A stretch of DNA of 64,000 bases from Flaccisagitta enflata (lineage: Eukaryota; Chaetognatha; Sagittoidea; Aphragmophora). The position numbers and the translations under genes were made by a program. Positions 45,789 through 59,990 of the stretch are shown piece by piece; the stretch's first letter is position 1, and every line of letters starts with the position of its first letter. The stretch is taken from NCBI GenBank assembly GCA_965153355.1, contig OZ231126.1, positions 32,984,001 through 33,048,000 on the forward strand. Direction: 5' to 3'. Under the pieces are notes generated by a model. It saw only the letters and a program-made list of their open reading frames with translations, was not told the origin of the DNA and ran no database searches.

Positions 45789-47052
45789 CACCAAATAGAC
45801 TACAGTCGAGGACTGTTGTTTTTAAGCTTTTTCATATCATAAGACCCTGGGTGAGAAATCCATTTTGTAGTCTTTTTCGCCAGATTGATAACCAACAGCC
45901 CTTGAAACTTCTGCCTAAGTAAAATGTATCCTTGTACCTTTTTACTGTCGAAATTTGCATTCTCTTTATCAAGCATCTTTCACAATATGTAAAACATCAT
46001 TGCAGAGTATACCCTCAAATCTTTATTGACAAACAATATTTGATTTCTCCAGTATCAATGTAGTGCTTGTACAGAATCTTTTGGTTTTGTTCTCCAACCT
46101 GTTCGTATGGCATGAAGCGTAATTTAGAGGGCGTAAAGGGACGGATGAAGAAAAAGGCCAATTAGGCAATCAGGTAAGGAAGACTGCCCAAAAACGACAA
46201 ACGTCAAATAAATACAGTGAAGCACGCGCACGGCTAGAGCATACCCATTTCTAAGGCATACCCGCCTATTAGGCAAAGAACTTGCTGTCCAATGAGACCT
46301 TATGTAATTATATCTATATTGGCAATAAAGACGCTTGACTAGATGGATGTTAGGGAAAACCAATTAACCAAATAGGTATAACAAGTTCGCTGTGCATATA
46401 TTTTTAGGTGCATCTTGGTCGGTAACGCATTTGCATACGGCATACCTACTTGACCTAGCAGGCCCTATTTTGACCATAATCAATCCTAATCAAAAATTCT
46501 TGTCTTACTTGACGAATTTGCAGTACATTAGGGTCAATCTCTCCTCCGTTCCGTGATGTCAACTTTCTAGAGTGTAAGTAACTTCCGTTATCAAAGACTT
46601 AGACACGAAGGTGCTCTACCATACTTTCCATGGCACATTTTTTGTGGCCATCATTGAATCCATCCCTGGAAAACCCATTGACACCTGATGAACCCCTGGC
46701 TGCCAGGGCCTGGCTGGGCTAAGAGATGCATGACTGACTTATAACACAATAAAAGCACCTTTTGAAATAGAGAAACCCTAAAAGTAACATGAAGGGGCTG
46801 TCAAAGGCAAGGATGAACTGACTTACATACCGACCTAAAAGTGGCATAGCAAGCAAGCAATAGAAAGTGAAGTGACACAACACAAGACACAACACAAGAT
46901 ACAAACATTGAGAGATTTTGATTTTGATTGAATTCCATCATATTCCATCATATGTTCCTTCCACGTTTACATAGATGTATTGTTGTCGCATTCTAAACTG
47001 AGATATGACTTGAGTGAAATTAGAAAAGGACTTGAACTAGCATGGTGATGAT

Positions 47053-47137
<85 letters not shown>

Positions 47138-47139
47138 TT

Positions 47140-48000
47140 AGACCTGTTAAGATCAGCGGATTTAGCATACTTGCTCATGTGTGCTCAGTTTTTCTTTCTC
47201 GTCACCATAAAGGATCTCAAGATGTCAAATAAACATGTAAAGGACCTAAATAGGGAACTTCGATGTTAAACCTGTTAAAATCAGCGAATTTGGCATGCTT
47301 GCTCATGCTTGCTCATGTTTGCTCATGTTTGCTCACTTGCTCTACCTCATTACCATGTAGGGTCTCACGATGTAAAAGCATGTGGAGGAACAGGGAACTT
47401 CGATGTTGAACCTGTTAAAATCAGCGGATTTAGCATACTTGCTCAAGCTTGCTCATGTGTGCTCACTTGCTCTACCTCATCACCATATAGGATCTAAAGA
47501 TGTCAAATAAACATGCGGAGGACCAAAATAGGGAACTTTGCTGTTTATCCTGTTAAAATCAGCAGATTTAGCAGTCTTGCTCATGCTTGCTTATGTGTGC
47601 TCACATGCTCTTTTTTGTCACCATAGAGGGTCTCATGATGTGAAATAAGCATCTGGAGACCATAAATAGGGGATTTTGATGTCAAACCTGTTAAAATCAG
47701 CGGATTTTGATATCAAACCTGTTAAAATCAGCGGATTTAGCATTCTTGCTCATGCTTGCTCATGTATGCTCACTTGCTCTTTTTTGTCACCACAGTGGAT
47801 CTTATGTTGTCAAATAAGCATGTGGAGGACTTAAATAGGTGATTTTGATGTTAAACCTGTTAAAATCAGCGGATTTAGCATTCTTGCTCATGCTTGCTCA
47901 TGCTTGCTCATGTGTGCTCACTTGCTCATTTTTGTCACCATAGAGGTTCTCGTGATGTCAAATAAGCATGTGGAGGACCATTATAGGGGATTTTGATGTT
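47140..48000 (+). repeat. ~140-bp tandem repeat (arm C')
   Basis: About seven units with GTTAAAATCAGCGGATTTAGC and CTTGCTCATGTGTGCTCAC, inverted relative to 43290-43790. The two arrays differ in copy number. Confidence 0.8.
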
Positions 48001-48339
48001 AAACCCGTTAAAATCAGCGGTTTTAGCATGGTCATAAAAAAAGTGACCCTGCCCCCGCTAAAATCAACGGATTTAACGTAAAAATTTTTTTGCCCCAATT
48101 TTGAGCCCCTTAGGGGCAGGGAGTATCTGAGATTAATGTACCACCATGGTGGGCTCATTAAGGGCCCTTAATGGGCAGAAAATAAAAAAAAATGAAGATG
48201 ACGTATTTTGAGTAAAATTGCATTATTTAATTTTTACTATATAAACTATAGTAAATGTCCTGTTGAAACTGTTGAATTCAACAGAATCAAGAGGGGTCCC
48301 GCTAATTCCAGCGGATTTGATGTCCGCCAGCTGCCATAT

Positions 48340-50380
48340 GTGTGAAAGCATAGGTCATCGACCCCTTTGGGGCCGCTGCCCAAAAAGAAGAAGGGGGAGA
48401 TAAAAAGACGGCGTTAGTTCGCGCATTGCAATTCGGAAAGCTTGACTGTCTATCCATCTGTCTGTCACATTGTCTATCGCGTCTTATGTCTGTCTGTCTG
48501 TGTTCGCCCGTCTGGCCTTACTGTCTCCTTTTTCTCTCATCTTCCCTTCCGTCTGCGCTCCTTCCTCTGTCTTTCTCTTCCTGTGCCCGTTCAATTCTTT
48601 GGTTGTGCATGCTAATCTGTTTGTGTGCGTACATCTGTATATCTCTGTACGTGTTTCTGTGCGCCTCTGTACGTGTTGGCCGCTTTCCTGTCTTTTTCTT
48701 GCGTGTATGGTAAGGGGGCAAGCTGATAGGGCTAAACTACTCCCAATGCCGCACCCTCGTTTTTTTTTTCACCAGATCGATTCTGCGGCTTCGGTTGGAA
48801 TCATATTTTGGAGAAAAAGAAAAGAGTCTGTCTGTCCTGTAGTCTGTCTGGTTTGGGTTGCCGGGTGCTTATTTGTTTTTTCCGTCTGTTTTGTTTTGTC
48901 TTTGCTTTGATTTATTTTTTCTGTGCACTCTTTTCTACCCTCTCCCCTTCTGTCCGTTGGTCTGATTTGTCCTTTTTCGGCCCGTCTGTTCCATTTGCTG
49001 TCACATGTCTGTCCTTATACTTTCGGCCGTTATCGCCTCTGTCCGTCTCTTTCGCTGTCGATGCTCGGGTTGGGCATCTTTCCCATTCTTTCTCTTTCTT
49101 TTCCCTTTCTTTTTAGTTGCGGACACGCAACTCTATAAGAGGCTTTGTCCGTCCGTTGGTCGGTCGGTCCGTCGGTCCGTCGGTCGGTCCGTGGACACGA
49201 GTCGAAAAGTGAGGAAATGAGCGTTTTAGAACATTTTCAATTGCGGACAGTTGCATTTCCGCCCCTGCCCACCCGTCCGCAACTAATGGCCATGTATCCG
49301 GCCTTGTTTCTCTTTTCCTTATTTCCTTCCTTTTCTCTCTTTTCTCTCTTTTCTCTCTTTTCTCTCCTTTTTCTTTTCTCTCTTCTCGGTCCGTCTTCTT
49401 CTTTCTCTCCCCTCTGTCTCCTCTGTTTGCACCTTGGCGGCTCTGCCGGGGGTGACGCTGTGGTTTGTATGTATCAATCTGTCTGTCCGTTAGCCTATTT
49501 GGCCCATTTCATCTTGGGTCTCGACGATGGCCGGGAGATTGGGGCTCGACATTGGCCCTCTTTACTTTCTCAGAATCAAAACAGGCCCCAAACCCCAGGT
49601 AGCACACCTAACTCAAGGCCTAGGTTCAGAGTTTGAGGTGCTGCATGAGGGGAATCCTAGTAGCTGGAATCTCTGAGCAAAGGCTCAGACATGTGTAAAG
49701 AAAAGCGCCGCTGGGGAAGCCTAAAAAGGGGTATTACCCTGCACCTTTCAATGATTTTGAAAAAAGTTAATCATTTGAATTTTTTTTCTAAAGCTTAAGC
49801 GGAAAGGCAAAAACAATTTCTATGAAGGGAACCACAAGACAACAACTCCCTTCCTCGATTTTTCAGCAGTTTTCAATGTTTAAGCATGTAATTTCCTTAT
49901 AATTTAGCATCAGAGACTGTTATGAAGTTAAAATCAAATAAGAAAAAAACGGCGGCATATGAATTCCAGTATGATTCAAGCTTGGGAAATTTAGGCCAAC
50001 TCAAGGAGGTGCTTCGATCACCCCCCCCCTTTGCCATCACGAACCAGTGACCTGTGCGGGAAGCTGCTCGCTTTTGGCGGGCGCAAATTGGACGGGAAAA
50101 TGGAAAGTTGGTGTTGACGCTGTTGACAGATTTTGGGCCTCACCGCGCGGTTACTTTTTGACCCATACAGATCCTGGTCTCTTTGGCCGCCTGTCAGTTC
50201 TGTTTTGTCTGTCACTATCTGACTTTATCCTTTCTCTTTTTTCTCTTTCTTCTTCCCTCTTCGCACTCATTCGTGTCTTTATCCATCGGCGGACGTTTTT
50301 TTTTGTTTTATTTGGCGTTCGTTCGTTTCGTTCGTTTGTCTTGTTTTTTTTTGTTTTTTTTTTGTCTGTCTGTATGTCAC
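48340..50380. repeat. Inverted repeat arm D (partner 52194-54240)
   Basis: About 2 kb of nearly perfect inverted match to 52194-54240, with E1 as the spacer. It includes a copy of the two-hairpin short repeat at 49112-49310. The paired arm lacks a short piece of that repeat near 53365 (the CCGCAACT side), so the arms have begun to diverge. Confidence 0.85.
49112..49310 (+). repeat. Two-hairpin short repeat in arm D
   Basis: TTTTTAGTTGCGGACACGCAAC, GTCCGTCGG units, CCCCTGCCCACCCGTCCGC and GGCCTTGTT. The inverted partner in arm D' (53348-53508) lacks part of the right half. Confidence 0.82.
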
Positions 50381-52193
50381 ATTCCGATGGCTATTTGTGA
50401 ATAGTCGGTCCATCCGGCCATCTCTCTCCTGGCCCTCCTCTTCTGTCTGCTTTTATCTGTTCTCTCCCTAAACCCCCCCCCCCCCCATAGTTCATCTGAC
50501 AAATGACCAGCCCGTGGTACTTCCTCTGAAAGGGACTAGTCCCACGGATTTGTCTATGTTTGTCTCTCTGATTTTGTCTGTTTTTTTCCCTTGTTCGTCA
50601 GCATGTCTTTGCGTTCGTTTATATTTTTTTTCTCCCCTGCCAATCTTTCGACCCGTTTTTCTCGATTCGGCGGCTTCGGTCGGAATCGTACGTCGGACAG
50701 AGAAGGAGAGAATTGAAAGGGAAAAAAATAGAGGGAAATGCGTTGTTCCTTCCTCGTCATAAGCTAAATGTTGCAAGGGACATAAAGCTCTTCCCTAGTG
50801 ACAAGGAAAACATCGTATTTAAAAAGTACACACCAAATTCTGCGCATCTCTCCAGCTTCTTCGTTCCCGTTGGTCACCCAAAGAATATAGAGAAAATAAT
50901 TCTTGATTCTCTATCGATTCTGTCGTGAAACATTTGGTAGTGAACAGGTAAGTGAAGCGGGAAAGAATGTCAATGGATAGAACTGGGTAGACAAGTAGAC
51001 AGAGGGTGTGTTTCTAGTGACCGCCAAAAACGCGTTTGTTCCTGTGAAACGCGATCACAGCGTGAACACATATTCAAGAATTTCAACTGTCCCACGAGGG
51101 AGTGAGCGAAGTGAGTGAGCGAGCCCGTGAACGGATCAAACGAAGCGAGCATAGCGGAGCGAGTATAGCGAGCATAGCAAACGGAGCGCTGCAGAGTGAA
51201 GGGGCGGAGTGAGCTATGCGAGCAAAGAACATAATGAGCGACCGAGTGGCCCGTTCAAAACGCGATTGTCTCTGACTAGAAACGCCCCCAGATAGACAGA
51301 AACTAAACAAGTGACGCGGGGTCACAATATTGTTGCAGACGGGTGGGCAGGGGTATCCAACCCCCAGCCTCACCCCAACCACAGCCCCAACCCCCCTCCA
51401 ACACACTCACCCACAAACAAAACCAACTAAACAACAAAACCACCCTGAATACACGTTTTTCGCGTTTTCAATGCGAGCGTAACATCTCAAGCGTGACAGA
51501 CCGACAGACCAATGGACCAACGGACAAAGCCTCTTATAGAGTTGCATGTCCGCAATTAAAAACAGATCAAGAGATATATATTGTCCTTTATTTGATACTT
51601 ACTTTCTTCATTTTTAAATTGAAACAATTTGGTCATCAAAAGACAGAAAACTGAAAATATGCCAAAATTGAGCAAAATATGCGCATTCTGGGCCAAAATG
51701 CGCGTGCAGGGCCACTTTCACGTAACAAAAGTGGTCATAATCCCCTCAGACCATTCCCATCGAATTCTACAGCCTCATTTTAGTCAGTTTCAACGAGAAA
51801 ATAACGTTTTTTATCCTTTACAGAGTTGAAAAAGCAAAAAAATGGCCAAAATGCTGATTACGGGGCCCATATGCTCGATCAGGGCCGGGGCACACTGGCC
51901 CTAAATGACCACCTATCAAGCTCTTAGGCCTATCTCAACTCTATCCACCCATAACCACCACCTTCCACCATCACACTGGCCCTAAATGACCACCTATCAA
52001 GCTCTTAGGCCTATCTCAACTCTATCCACCCATAACCACCACCTTCCACCACCGGGGGCGGTGCGGGATCCTGTCAGATTTCGCCATTTTAGACCTCAGA
52101 ATCGGATTCTACGGGTCGAAAACCTTGGAATATGTTTCATGGTATCACTTATTGTAAAAACTTTGACTTTTGTCGACTTTTTGAGCCCAGTTA
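50381..52193. repeat. Direct repeat E1 inside the giant element
   Basis: Starts ATTCCGATGG after GTATGTCAC and ends TGAGCCCAGTTA. Nearly identical to 55560-57220 in the same orientation. E1 has an extra tract of about 160 bases at about 51860-52020 containing a tandemly doubled CTGGCCCTAAATGACCACC segment that E2 lacks. It contains a variant copy of the two-hairpin short repeat. Confidence 0.85.
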
Positions 52194-54240
52194 GTGACAT
52201 ACAGACAGACAAAAAAAAAACAAAAAAAAAAAAAACAAGACAAACGAACGAAACGAACGAACGCCAAATAAAACAAAAAAAAACGTCCGCCGATGGATAA
52301 AGACACGAATGAGTGCGAAGAGGGAAGAAGAAAGAGAAAAAAGAGAAAGGATAAAGTCAGATAGTGACAGACAAAACAGAACTGACAGGCGGCCAAAGAG
52401 ACCAGGATCTGTATGGGTCAAAAAGTAACCGCGCGGTGAGGCCCAAAATCTGTCAACAGCGTCAACACCAACTTTCCATTTTCCCGTCCAATTTGCGCCC
52501 GCCAAAAGCGAGCAGCTTCCCGCACAGGTCACTGGTTCGTGATGGCAAAGGGGGGGGGGTGATCGAAGCACCTCCTTGAGTTGGCCTAAATTTCCCAAGC
52601 TTGAATCATACTGTAATTCATATGCCGCCGTTTTTTTCTTATTTGATTTTAACTTCATAACAGTGTCTGATGCGAAATTATAAGGAAATTACATGCTTAA
52701 ACATTGAAAACTGCTGAAAAATTGAGGAAGGGAGTTGTTGTCTTGTGGTTCCCTTCAATAGAAATTGTTTTTGCCTTTCCGCTTAAGCTTTAGAAAAAAA
52801 AATTCAAATGATTAACTTTTTTCAAAATCATTGAAAGGTGCAGGGTAATACCCCTTTTTAGGCTTCCCCAGCGGCGCTTTTCTTTACACATGTCTGAGCC
52901 TTTGCTCAGAGATTCCAGCTACTAGGATTCCCCTCATGCAGCACCTCAAACTCTGAACCTAGGCCTTGAGTTAGGTGTGCTACCTGGGGTTTGGGGCCTG
53001 TTTTGATTCTGAGAAAGTAAAGAGGGCCAATATCGAGCCCCAATCTCCCGGCCATCGTTTTATCCCCATTCATGGACAGGAAAGGCGCAGATGTATCCGT
53101 ACATTGGCCACCGCCGGAATAAGCCACGTCGAGACTCAAGATGAAATGGGCCAAATAGTTTAACGGACAGACAGATTGATACATACAAACCACAGCGTCA
53201 CCCCCGGCAGAGCCACCAAGGTGCAAACAGAGGAGACAGAGGGGAGAGAAAGAAGAAGACGGACCGAGAAGAGAGAAAAGAAAAAGGAGAGAAAAGAGAG
53301 AAAAGAGAGAAAAGAGAGAAAAGGAAGGAAATAAGGAAAAGAGAAACAAGGCCGGATACACTGTCCGCAATTGAAAATGTTCTAAAACGCTCATTTCCTC
53401 ACTTTTCGACTCGTGTCCACGGACCGACCGACGGACCGACGGACGGACCGACCGACCGACCAACGGACGGACAAAGCCTCTTATAGAGTTGCGTGTCCGC
53501 AACTAAAAAGAAAGGGAAAAGAAAGAGAAAGAATGGGAAAGATGCCCAACCCGAGCATCGACGGCGAAAGAGACGGACAGAGGCGATAACGGCAGAAAGT
53601 ATAAGGACAGACATGTGACAGCAAATGGAACAGACGGGCCGAAAAAGGACAAATCAGACCAACGGACAGAAGGGGAGAGGGTAGAAAAGAGTGCACAGAA
53701 AAAATAAATCAAAGCAAAGACAAAACAAAACAGACGGAAAAAACAAATAAGCACCCGGCAACCCAAACCAGACAGACTACAGGACAGACAGACTCTTTTC
53801 TTTTTCTCCAAAATATGATTCCAACCGAAGCCGCAGAATCGATCTGGTGAAAAAAAAAACGAGGGTGCGGCATTGGGAGTAGTTTAGCCCTATCAGCTTG
53901 CCCCCTTACCATACACGCAAGAAAAAGACAGGAAAGCGGCCAACACGTACAGAGGCGCACAGAAACACGTACAGAGATATACAGATGTACGCACACAAAC
54001 AGATTAGCATGCACAACCAAAGAATTGAACGGGCACAGGAAGAGAAAGACAGAGGAAGGAGCGCAGACGGAAGGGAAGATGAGAGAAAAAGGAGACAGTA
54101 AGGCCAGACGGGCGAACACAGACAGACAGACATAAGACGCGATAGACAATGTGACAGACAGATGGATAGACAGTCAAGCTTTCCGAATTGCAATGCGCGA
54201 ACTAACGCCGTCTTTTTATCTCCCCCTTCTTCTTTTTGGG
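52194..54240. repeat. Inverted repeat arm D' (partner 48340-50380)
   Basis: Begins GTGACATAC directly after the TTA end of E1, the reverse complement of the GTATGTCAC that closes arm D. Frames seen here mirror those in arm D exactly. They are rich in S/L/F or K/R/E and I do not regard them as genes. Confidence 0.85.
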
Positions 54241-54790
54241 CAGCGGCCCCAAAGGGGTCGATGACCTATGCTTTCACACATATGGGGGATTTTCTCCTTC
54301 TCCTTCTCCTCCTACGTCCCCCCCCCCCTCAAATCCCAGTCTCAAGGACCAAATTCCGGTCTCGAGGCTCAAATCCCAGTTTTGAGGCCCACATCCCAGC
54401 CTCAAGGCCCAAATCCTAGCCTCAAGGCCTAAATCCTAGCCTGGAGGCCCAGATTTCAGTCTTGAGGCCCAAATCTCAGCCTCAATGTTAAAATCTCAGC
54501 CAAGAGGCCCAGATCTTGTCCTTGAGGCCCAAAACTCAGCCTCCAGGCTGGGATTTAGGCCTTTAGGCTAGGATTTGGGCCTTGAGGCTGGGATGTGGGC
54601 CTCAAAACTGGGATTTGAGCCTCGAGACCGGAATTTGGTCCTCGAGACTGGGATTTGAGGGGGGGAGGACGGAGGAGGAAAATCCCCCATATGTGTGAAA
54701 GCATAGGTCATCGACCTTTTCGGGACCGCTGCCCTGCTCCCCCCTCAACTTCAACCACAACCTACTTAGGCAGGGCACGGGTACCGCTGA
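54230..54790. repeat. Minisatellite-bearing element, inverted partner of 42420-42960
   Basis: Same 20-base unit array and same flanking motifs in reverse order, forming part of arm A'. The change of orientation halfway through the array makes the whole unit foldable. Confidence 0.75.
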
Positions 54791-55050
54791 CCATCTAACG
54801 CTTTTGCGACTATTCTCATTTCTCCCTCCTCGTCGTTGAAGAACACGATCCTCCCTAAACTTTGCCTGACTGTCTGTCTGTCTGTTTATCTTTCTGTCTG
54901 TCTTTCTTGTCTTGTATGGTTTTTTCGTTTGTCTTTCAGTAAGTTGCTTGCCAGTTAATCTCAAAACAAAAACGTATAAGCGCATATTTAAAAAGAAACA
55001 CGCGAAAGAATCGCGCAAACGGAAGGATGATTGTTTGAATATAGACTGGC

Positions 55051-55082
<32 letters not shown>

Positions 55083-55559
55083 TTAGATAATGACCTCAAG
55101 ACAAGGAAAACGTCTATCTTACAGTTGAGAGATAAAAATCTCTTTTTGTACTGAAACCTTTGCTTGTATAAAGGGGAAAATGAAAAAAAAACGCAAAAAT
55201 TACATGAAATATGCTTGCCACGGGGCCACGATGCTCGTTTGGGGCCGGTTCCACCCTGATATAGTGGTCAAAAAACCCTCAGGCGATTACTATTGAATTC
55301 TACAGCCTCATTTTAGTCTGTTATCATGAGAAAACAACGTAGTTTCCCTATAGAGAGAGAGAAAAAAGCCTAAAAAATGGCCAAAATGCTGATTACGGGG
55401 CCCATATGCTCGATCAGGTCCGGGGGCGGTGCGGGATCCCGTCAGATTTCGCCATTTTTTACCTCAGAATCGGATTCTACGGGTCGAAAACCTTAGAATA
55501 TGTTTCATGGTATCGCCTGTGACATTCCATTGACCTTCTGAGCCCAGTTAGTATGTCAC

Positions 55560-57220
55560 ATTCCGATGGCTATTTGTGAATAGTCGGTCCATCCGGCCAT
55601 CTCTCTCCTGGCCCTCCTCTTCTGTCTGCTTTTATCTGTTCTCTCCCTAAACCCCCCCCCCATAGTTCATCTGACAAATGACCAGCCCGTGGTACTTCCT
55701 CTGAAAGGGACTAGTCCCACGGATTTGTCTATGTTTGTCTCTCTGATTTTGTCTGTTTTTTTCCCTTGTTCGTCAGCATGTCTTTGCGTTCGTTTATATT
55801 TTTTTTCTCCCCTGCCAATCTTTCGACCCGTTTTTCTCGATTCGGCGGCTTCGGTCGGAATCGTACGTCGGACAGAGAAGGAGAGAATTGAAAGGGAAAA
55901 AAATAGAGGGAAATGCGTTGTTCCTTCCTCGTCATAAGCTAAATGTTGCAAGGGACATAAAGCTCTTCCCTAGTGACAAGGAAAACATCGTATTTAAAAA
56001 GTACACACCAAATTCTGCGCATCTCTCCAGCTTCTTAGTTCCCGTTGGTCACCCAAAGAATATAGAGAAAATAATTCTTGATTCTCTATCGATTCTGTCG
56101 TGAAACATTTGGTAGTGAACAGGTAAGTGAAGCGGGAAAGAATGTCAATGGATAGAACTGGGTAGACAAGTAGACAGAGGGTGTGTTTCTAGTGACCGCC
56201 AAAAACGCGTTTGTTCCTGTGAAACGCGATCACAGCGTGAACACATATTCAAGAATTTCAACTGTCCCACGAGGGAGTGAGCGAAGTGAGTGAGCGAGCC
56301 CGTGAACGGATCAAACGAAGCGAGCATAGCGGAGCGAGTATAGCGAGCATAGCAAACGGAGCGCTGCAGAGTGAAGGGGCGGAGTGAGCTATGCGAGCAA
56401 AGAACATAATGAGCGACCGAGTGGCCCGTTCAAAACGCGATTGTCTCTGACTAGAAACGCCCCCAGATAGACAGAAACTAAACAAGTGACGCGGGGTCAC
56501 AATATTGTTGCAGACGGGTGGGCAGGGGTATCCAACCCCCAGCCTCACCCCAACCACAGCCCCAACCCCCCTCCAACACACTCACCCACAAACAAAACCA
56601 ACTAAACAACAAAACCACCCTGAATACACGTTTTTCGCGTTTTCAATACGAGCGTAACATCTCAAGCGTGAGAGACCAACAGACCAATAGACCAACGGAC
56701 AAAGCCTCTTATAGAGTTGCATGTCCGCAATTAAAAACAGATCAAGAGATATATATTGTCCTTTATTTGATACTTACTTTCTTCATTTTTAAATTGAAAC
56801 AATTTGGTCATCAAAAGACAGAAAACTGAAAATATGCCAAAATTGAGCAAAATATGCGCATTCTGGGCCAAAATGCGCGTGCAGGGCCACTTTCACGTAA
56901 CAAAAGTGGTCATAATCCCCTCAGACCATTCCCATCGAATTCTACAGCCTCATTTCAGTCGGTTTCAACGAGAAAATAACGTTTTTTATCCTTTACAGAG
57001 TTGAAAAAGCAAAAAAATGGCCAAAATGCTCTTAGGCCTATCTCAACTCTATCCACCCATAACCACCACCTTCCACCGCCGGGGGCGGTGCGGGATCCTG
57101 TCAGATTTCGCCATTTTAGACCTCAGAATCGGATTCTACGGGTCGAAAACCTTGGAATATGTTTCATGGTATCACTTATTGTAAAAACTTTGACTTTTGT
57201 CGACTTTTTGAGCCCAGTTA
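55560..57220. repeat. Direct repeat E2 inside the giant element
   Basis: Second copy of the E segment, preceded by the same nine bases GTATGTCAC and ending at the right terminus of the giant element. Only scattered differences from E1 apart from the missing tract at about 57030. Confidence 0.85.
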
Positions 57221-57645
57221 AATCCTATATACATCAAATCAATGGTCTGAGATTAATTTTCTTTTATAGCACTATGACATTTTTTGTGTTAAGATTTCAT
57301 TGGTTTAGCTAAAATGGTAAGTCCACAACATCAATTCTAGCATTAAATCTAGTGATATTTTCAAATTTGATTTTTTTGAAATTCCTCTCATCTTTCAATG
57401 GCTTGAACTACAGTTGCCTGATTGGTCTCAAATCAAAGATATTTGAATACTATTTCATTTGCAACCAATCTGGAGTCTTAAGCTCAAGTTAATTTATAAT
57501 AAAAACAATCAAAAATTTTTTTTGAAAATTAAACAAGATTTTAAGCTAAAACTGAAAACGATTGTTTTACTTCAAATTGATATTGCAGACGAACTATTAG
57601 AGCGTAACTAATGAAATTTTTCCACAAAAAACGTCAAACATAGTA

Positions 57646-57819
57646 CAGTGGAGCACCGCTAAAGCGCATCCGCTAATAAAGCATGCTTGATTATAAGGCA
57701 TAACAGTTACTGTCTTATCAGAGATTTTGCAGTTATTTTCATATTTGCAATAAGGCAGATTCACGATAAGACATAATTTTGCTCAGTCCCTTGAAATGCG
57801 CTATTGTGAAGCTCCACGG
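57646..57819. mobile_element. TA-flanked MITE, 174 bp
   Basis: CAGTGGAGCACCGCTAAAGCG at the left and the inverted CGCTATTGTGAAGCTCCACGG at the right, with TA on both sides. Tigger/mariner-like miniature element lying just outside the giant element. Confidence 0.7.
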
Positions 57820-58586
57820 TACTTAGAAAAAAAAAGGATCCCACACCATAAACTTGATTCATATAGGATTGTCAGCTTAATATTTTTCCAACTTTGAGTT
57901 TGATAACTTGGTATGACTGAGCTAAATGAGCTAGACTAGCTGAAATACTCAAAATCAGTCTCACAGATGAGCAGTTTTATTGATTCACATACCTCAAAAC
58001 TTTTTGATCGCAGTAAGAGAAAATAGACTTAAGTCAAGGTGCACACAAAGGGGCAATTTCTATGTTCAAATTATATTTTAGAAAACATTTAAATGTTTAA
58101 TTTACAATTTTTGAAAAAATAAGAAATTGTATCATTACTTCATATTATTCATATACTCATAAGCATCCACACAGTTGAGCAGCTATACTCATAAACATGT
58201 TTTTTTTTTTGTATCTACATGCTCAAACATGCATCAGTACTCGCCCACTATGAAAACGCAGTTTTTCATAGAATAGCTCTCTATCGAAGAAATATGACTC
58301 AAAATCATAAGAATAAATGGTCCATAACAAAAATTTGGCCATAGGGCTTTTATAAAGTGTGCCCGCCACATACCCCATTTCCCATTATTAAAGATAGAAA
58401 ACTCTGCAGACCAAAATCCTCCAGCACATTTCTTATGGGATATGGGGGTGGTGGCGGGCACACTTTAGAGGAGCCTCAAGGTCAAATTTCAGTGTTGTAC
58501 CATCTACAATCTATATACATCTATCTACATCTATATCAGACATTCTTTTATGCCCCCATATTCATGGCAGTGGCCCGGTTCGCGAT

Positions 58587-59849
58587 CAAATTGGTACTTT
58601 GTGGTATCAAAAAGCAATTTCAGGTCTTGTTGAGGATTTTCTACCTTCCCTGGAGTAGCGGATTTGGTTTTACTACCATGGGTAATAAGTGGTTGTTGGG
58701 AAAATGTCCAATTTTGGTCACTTTGGCCTCAAATTTAGGCCACTTTGCCTTAGAAATCGAACCTAAAATCCATAAGATTAATAAACTAGAGCTCAAGAGC
58801 TAACCAGTGGTGCAATCCGCATGTTTTTATCTTTTTTCGTTTAGATTTTAGAGGGTTTTAAAGATGGGGCTTGTGAGCGTTTTTTTGCATCATGAAATTT
58901 GGGGGAAAATTTGACAATTTTCATGTTTTTTACTATATCGTAGCCTTGGATTGACGAATCTTTAAAAAATTGGTGACCAAATTGAAGAGTTTTTGATGCT
59001 CTAACTGATTCTGAAAAAAATTTTGATGGATATGGACCCAGAAAATTTTTATTTACTCTCAAAGCAGGTGAAAAAAGTCAAATTTTAATGTCATCTAGGC
59101 TATTTCTCTTTGAAAAATTAGGCCACTTCCATACTGAAAACTGACTTAAAATCCATGAGCAAATCAAACTACTGCGCAAGAGCTTTTCAGTGGTGCAATC
59201 GGCATGTTTAGATGTTGCTGCATTTATATTTTACAGAACTTCAAAGATATGAGGGTATGGTCAAATGATGATTTTATCTTTGAAGTTTTATAAAATCTAA
59301 ATGGAACAACATCTGAACACCACTGAATAGCTCTTGAGCAGCAGTTTGATTTGCTCATGAATTTTAGGTCAATTTTCAGTTTGGAACTGGCCTAATTTTT
59401 AAAAGAAATAGCCTAAATGACATTAAAATTTATTTTTCACCTGCTTTGAGAGAAATAAGTTTTCTGAGTATATCGATCAAAAATTTTCCAGAATCAGTTA
59501 GAGCAAAAAACTCAATTTGGTCACCAATTAGAATTTGTCAATCAAGGCTGCGATATAGTGAAAAATATAAAATTGTCAAATTTTCCCCCAATTTCATGAT
59601 GCAAAAAATGCTAAATCATTAAAAACTCTCTAAAATCTAGACGAAAGATAAAAAATGGTTGCACTGGTGCTCTTGAGCTCTAGTTGTAATCTCATGGATT
59701 AGGTTCGATTTCTAATTTAATTTGAAAATGTGAAAAGATTTTTCCCAACATCCACTTATTACCCATGTAGTAACAAAACCGCTACTCCAGGGAAGGAAAA
59801 ATCCTCAACAAGACCTGAAATGCTTTTTAATACCACAAAATACCAATTG
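58587..59849. mobile_element. Second palindromic element related to 11738-15435
   Basis: Inverted arms from AAATTGGTACTTTGTGG to its complement. Internal sequence such as GAGCTCAAGAGCTAACCAG and TGGTGCAATCCGCATG is shared with 11738-15435. It is shorter (about 1.26 kb) and has diverged. I could not see a clear target duplication. Confidence 0.65.
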
Positions 59850-59990
59850 AGCTCAACACACTATCAGTATGGACATAACAAACGTCTGATCTATATACAT
59901 GATTTCGAGCCAGATTCCTTGGATAGAGAGCCTCACCATGAAAAAGTGTATTGTTAAAGTGGACTAATCAGTTCTCTTTTATTGTTCCTA

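Noticed and set aside
48426-54193. Several 70-200-codon frames, each present twice
   Set aside because: They duplicate because the DNA is an inverted repeat (D/D'). Composition is low-complexity and no domain is recognisable.
50492-55951. Frames of 94, 82 and 107 codons repeated 5.2 kb apart
   Set aside because: Part of the direct repeat E1/E2, with no recognised motif and no exon signals.
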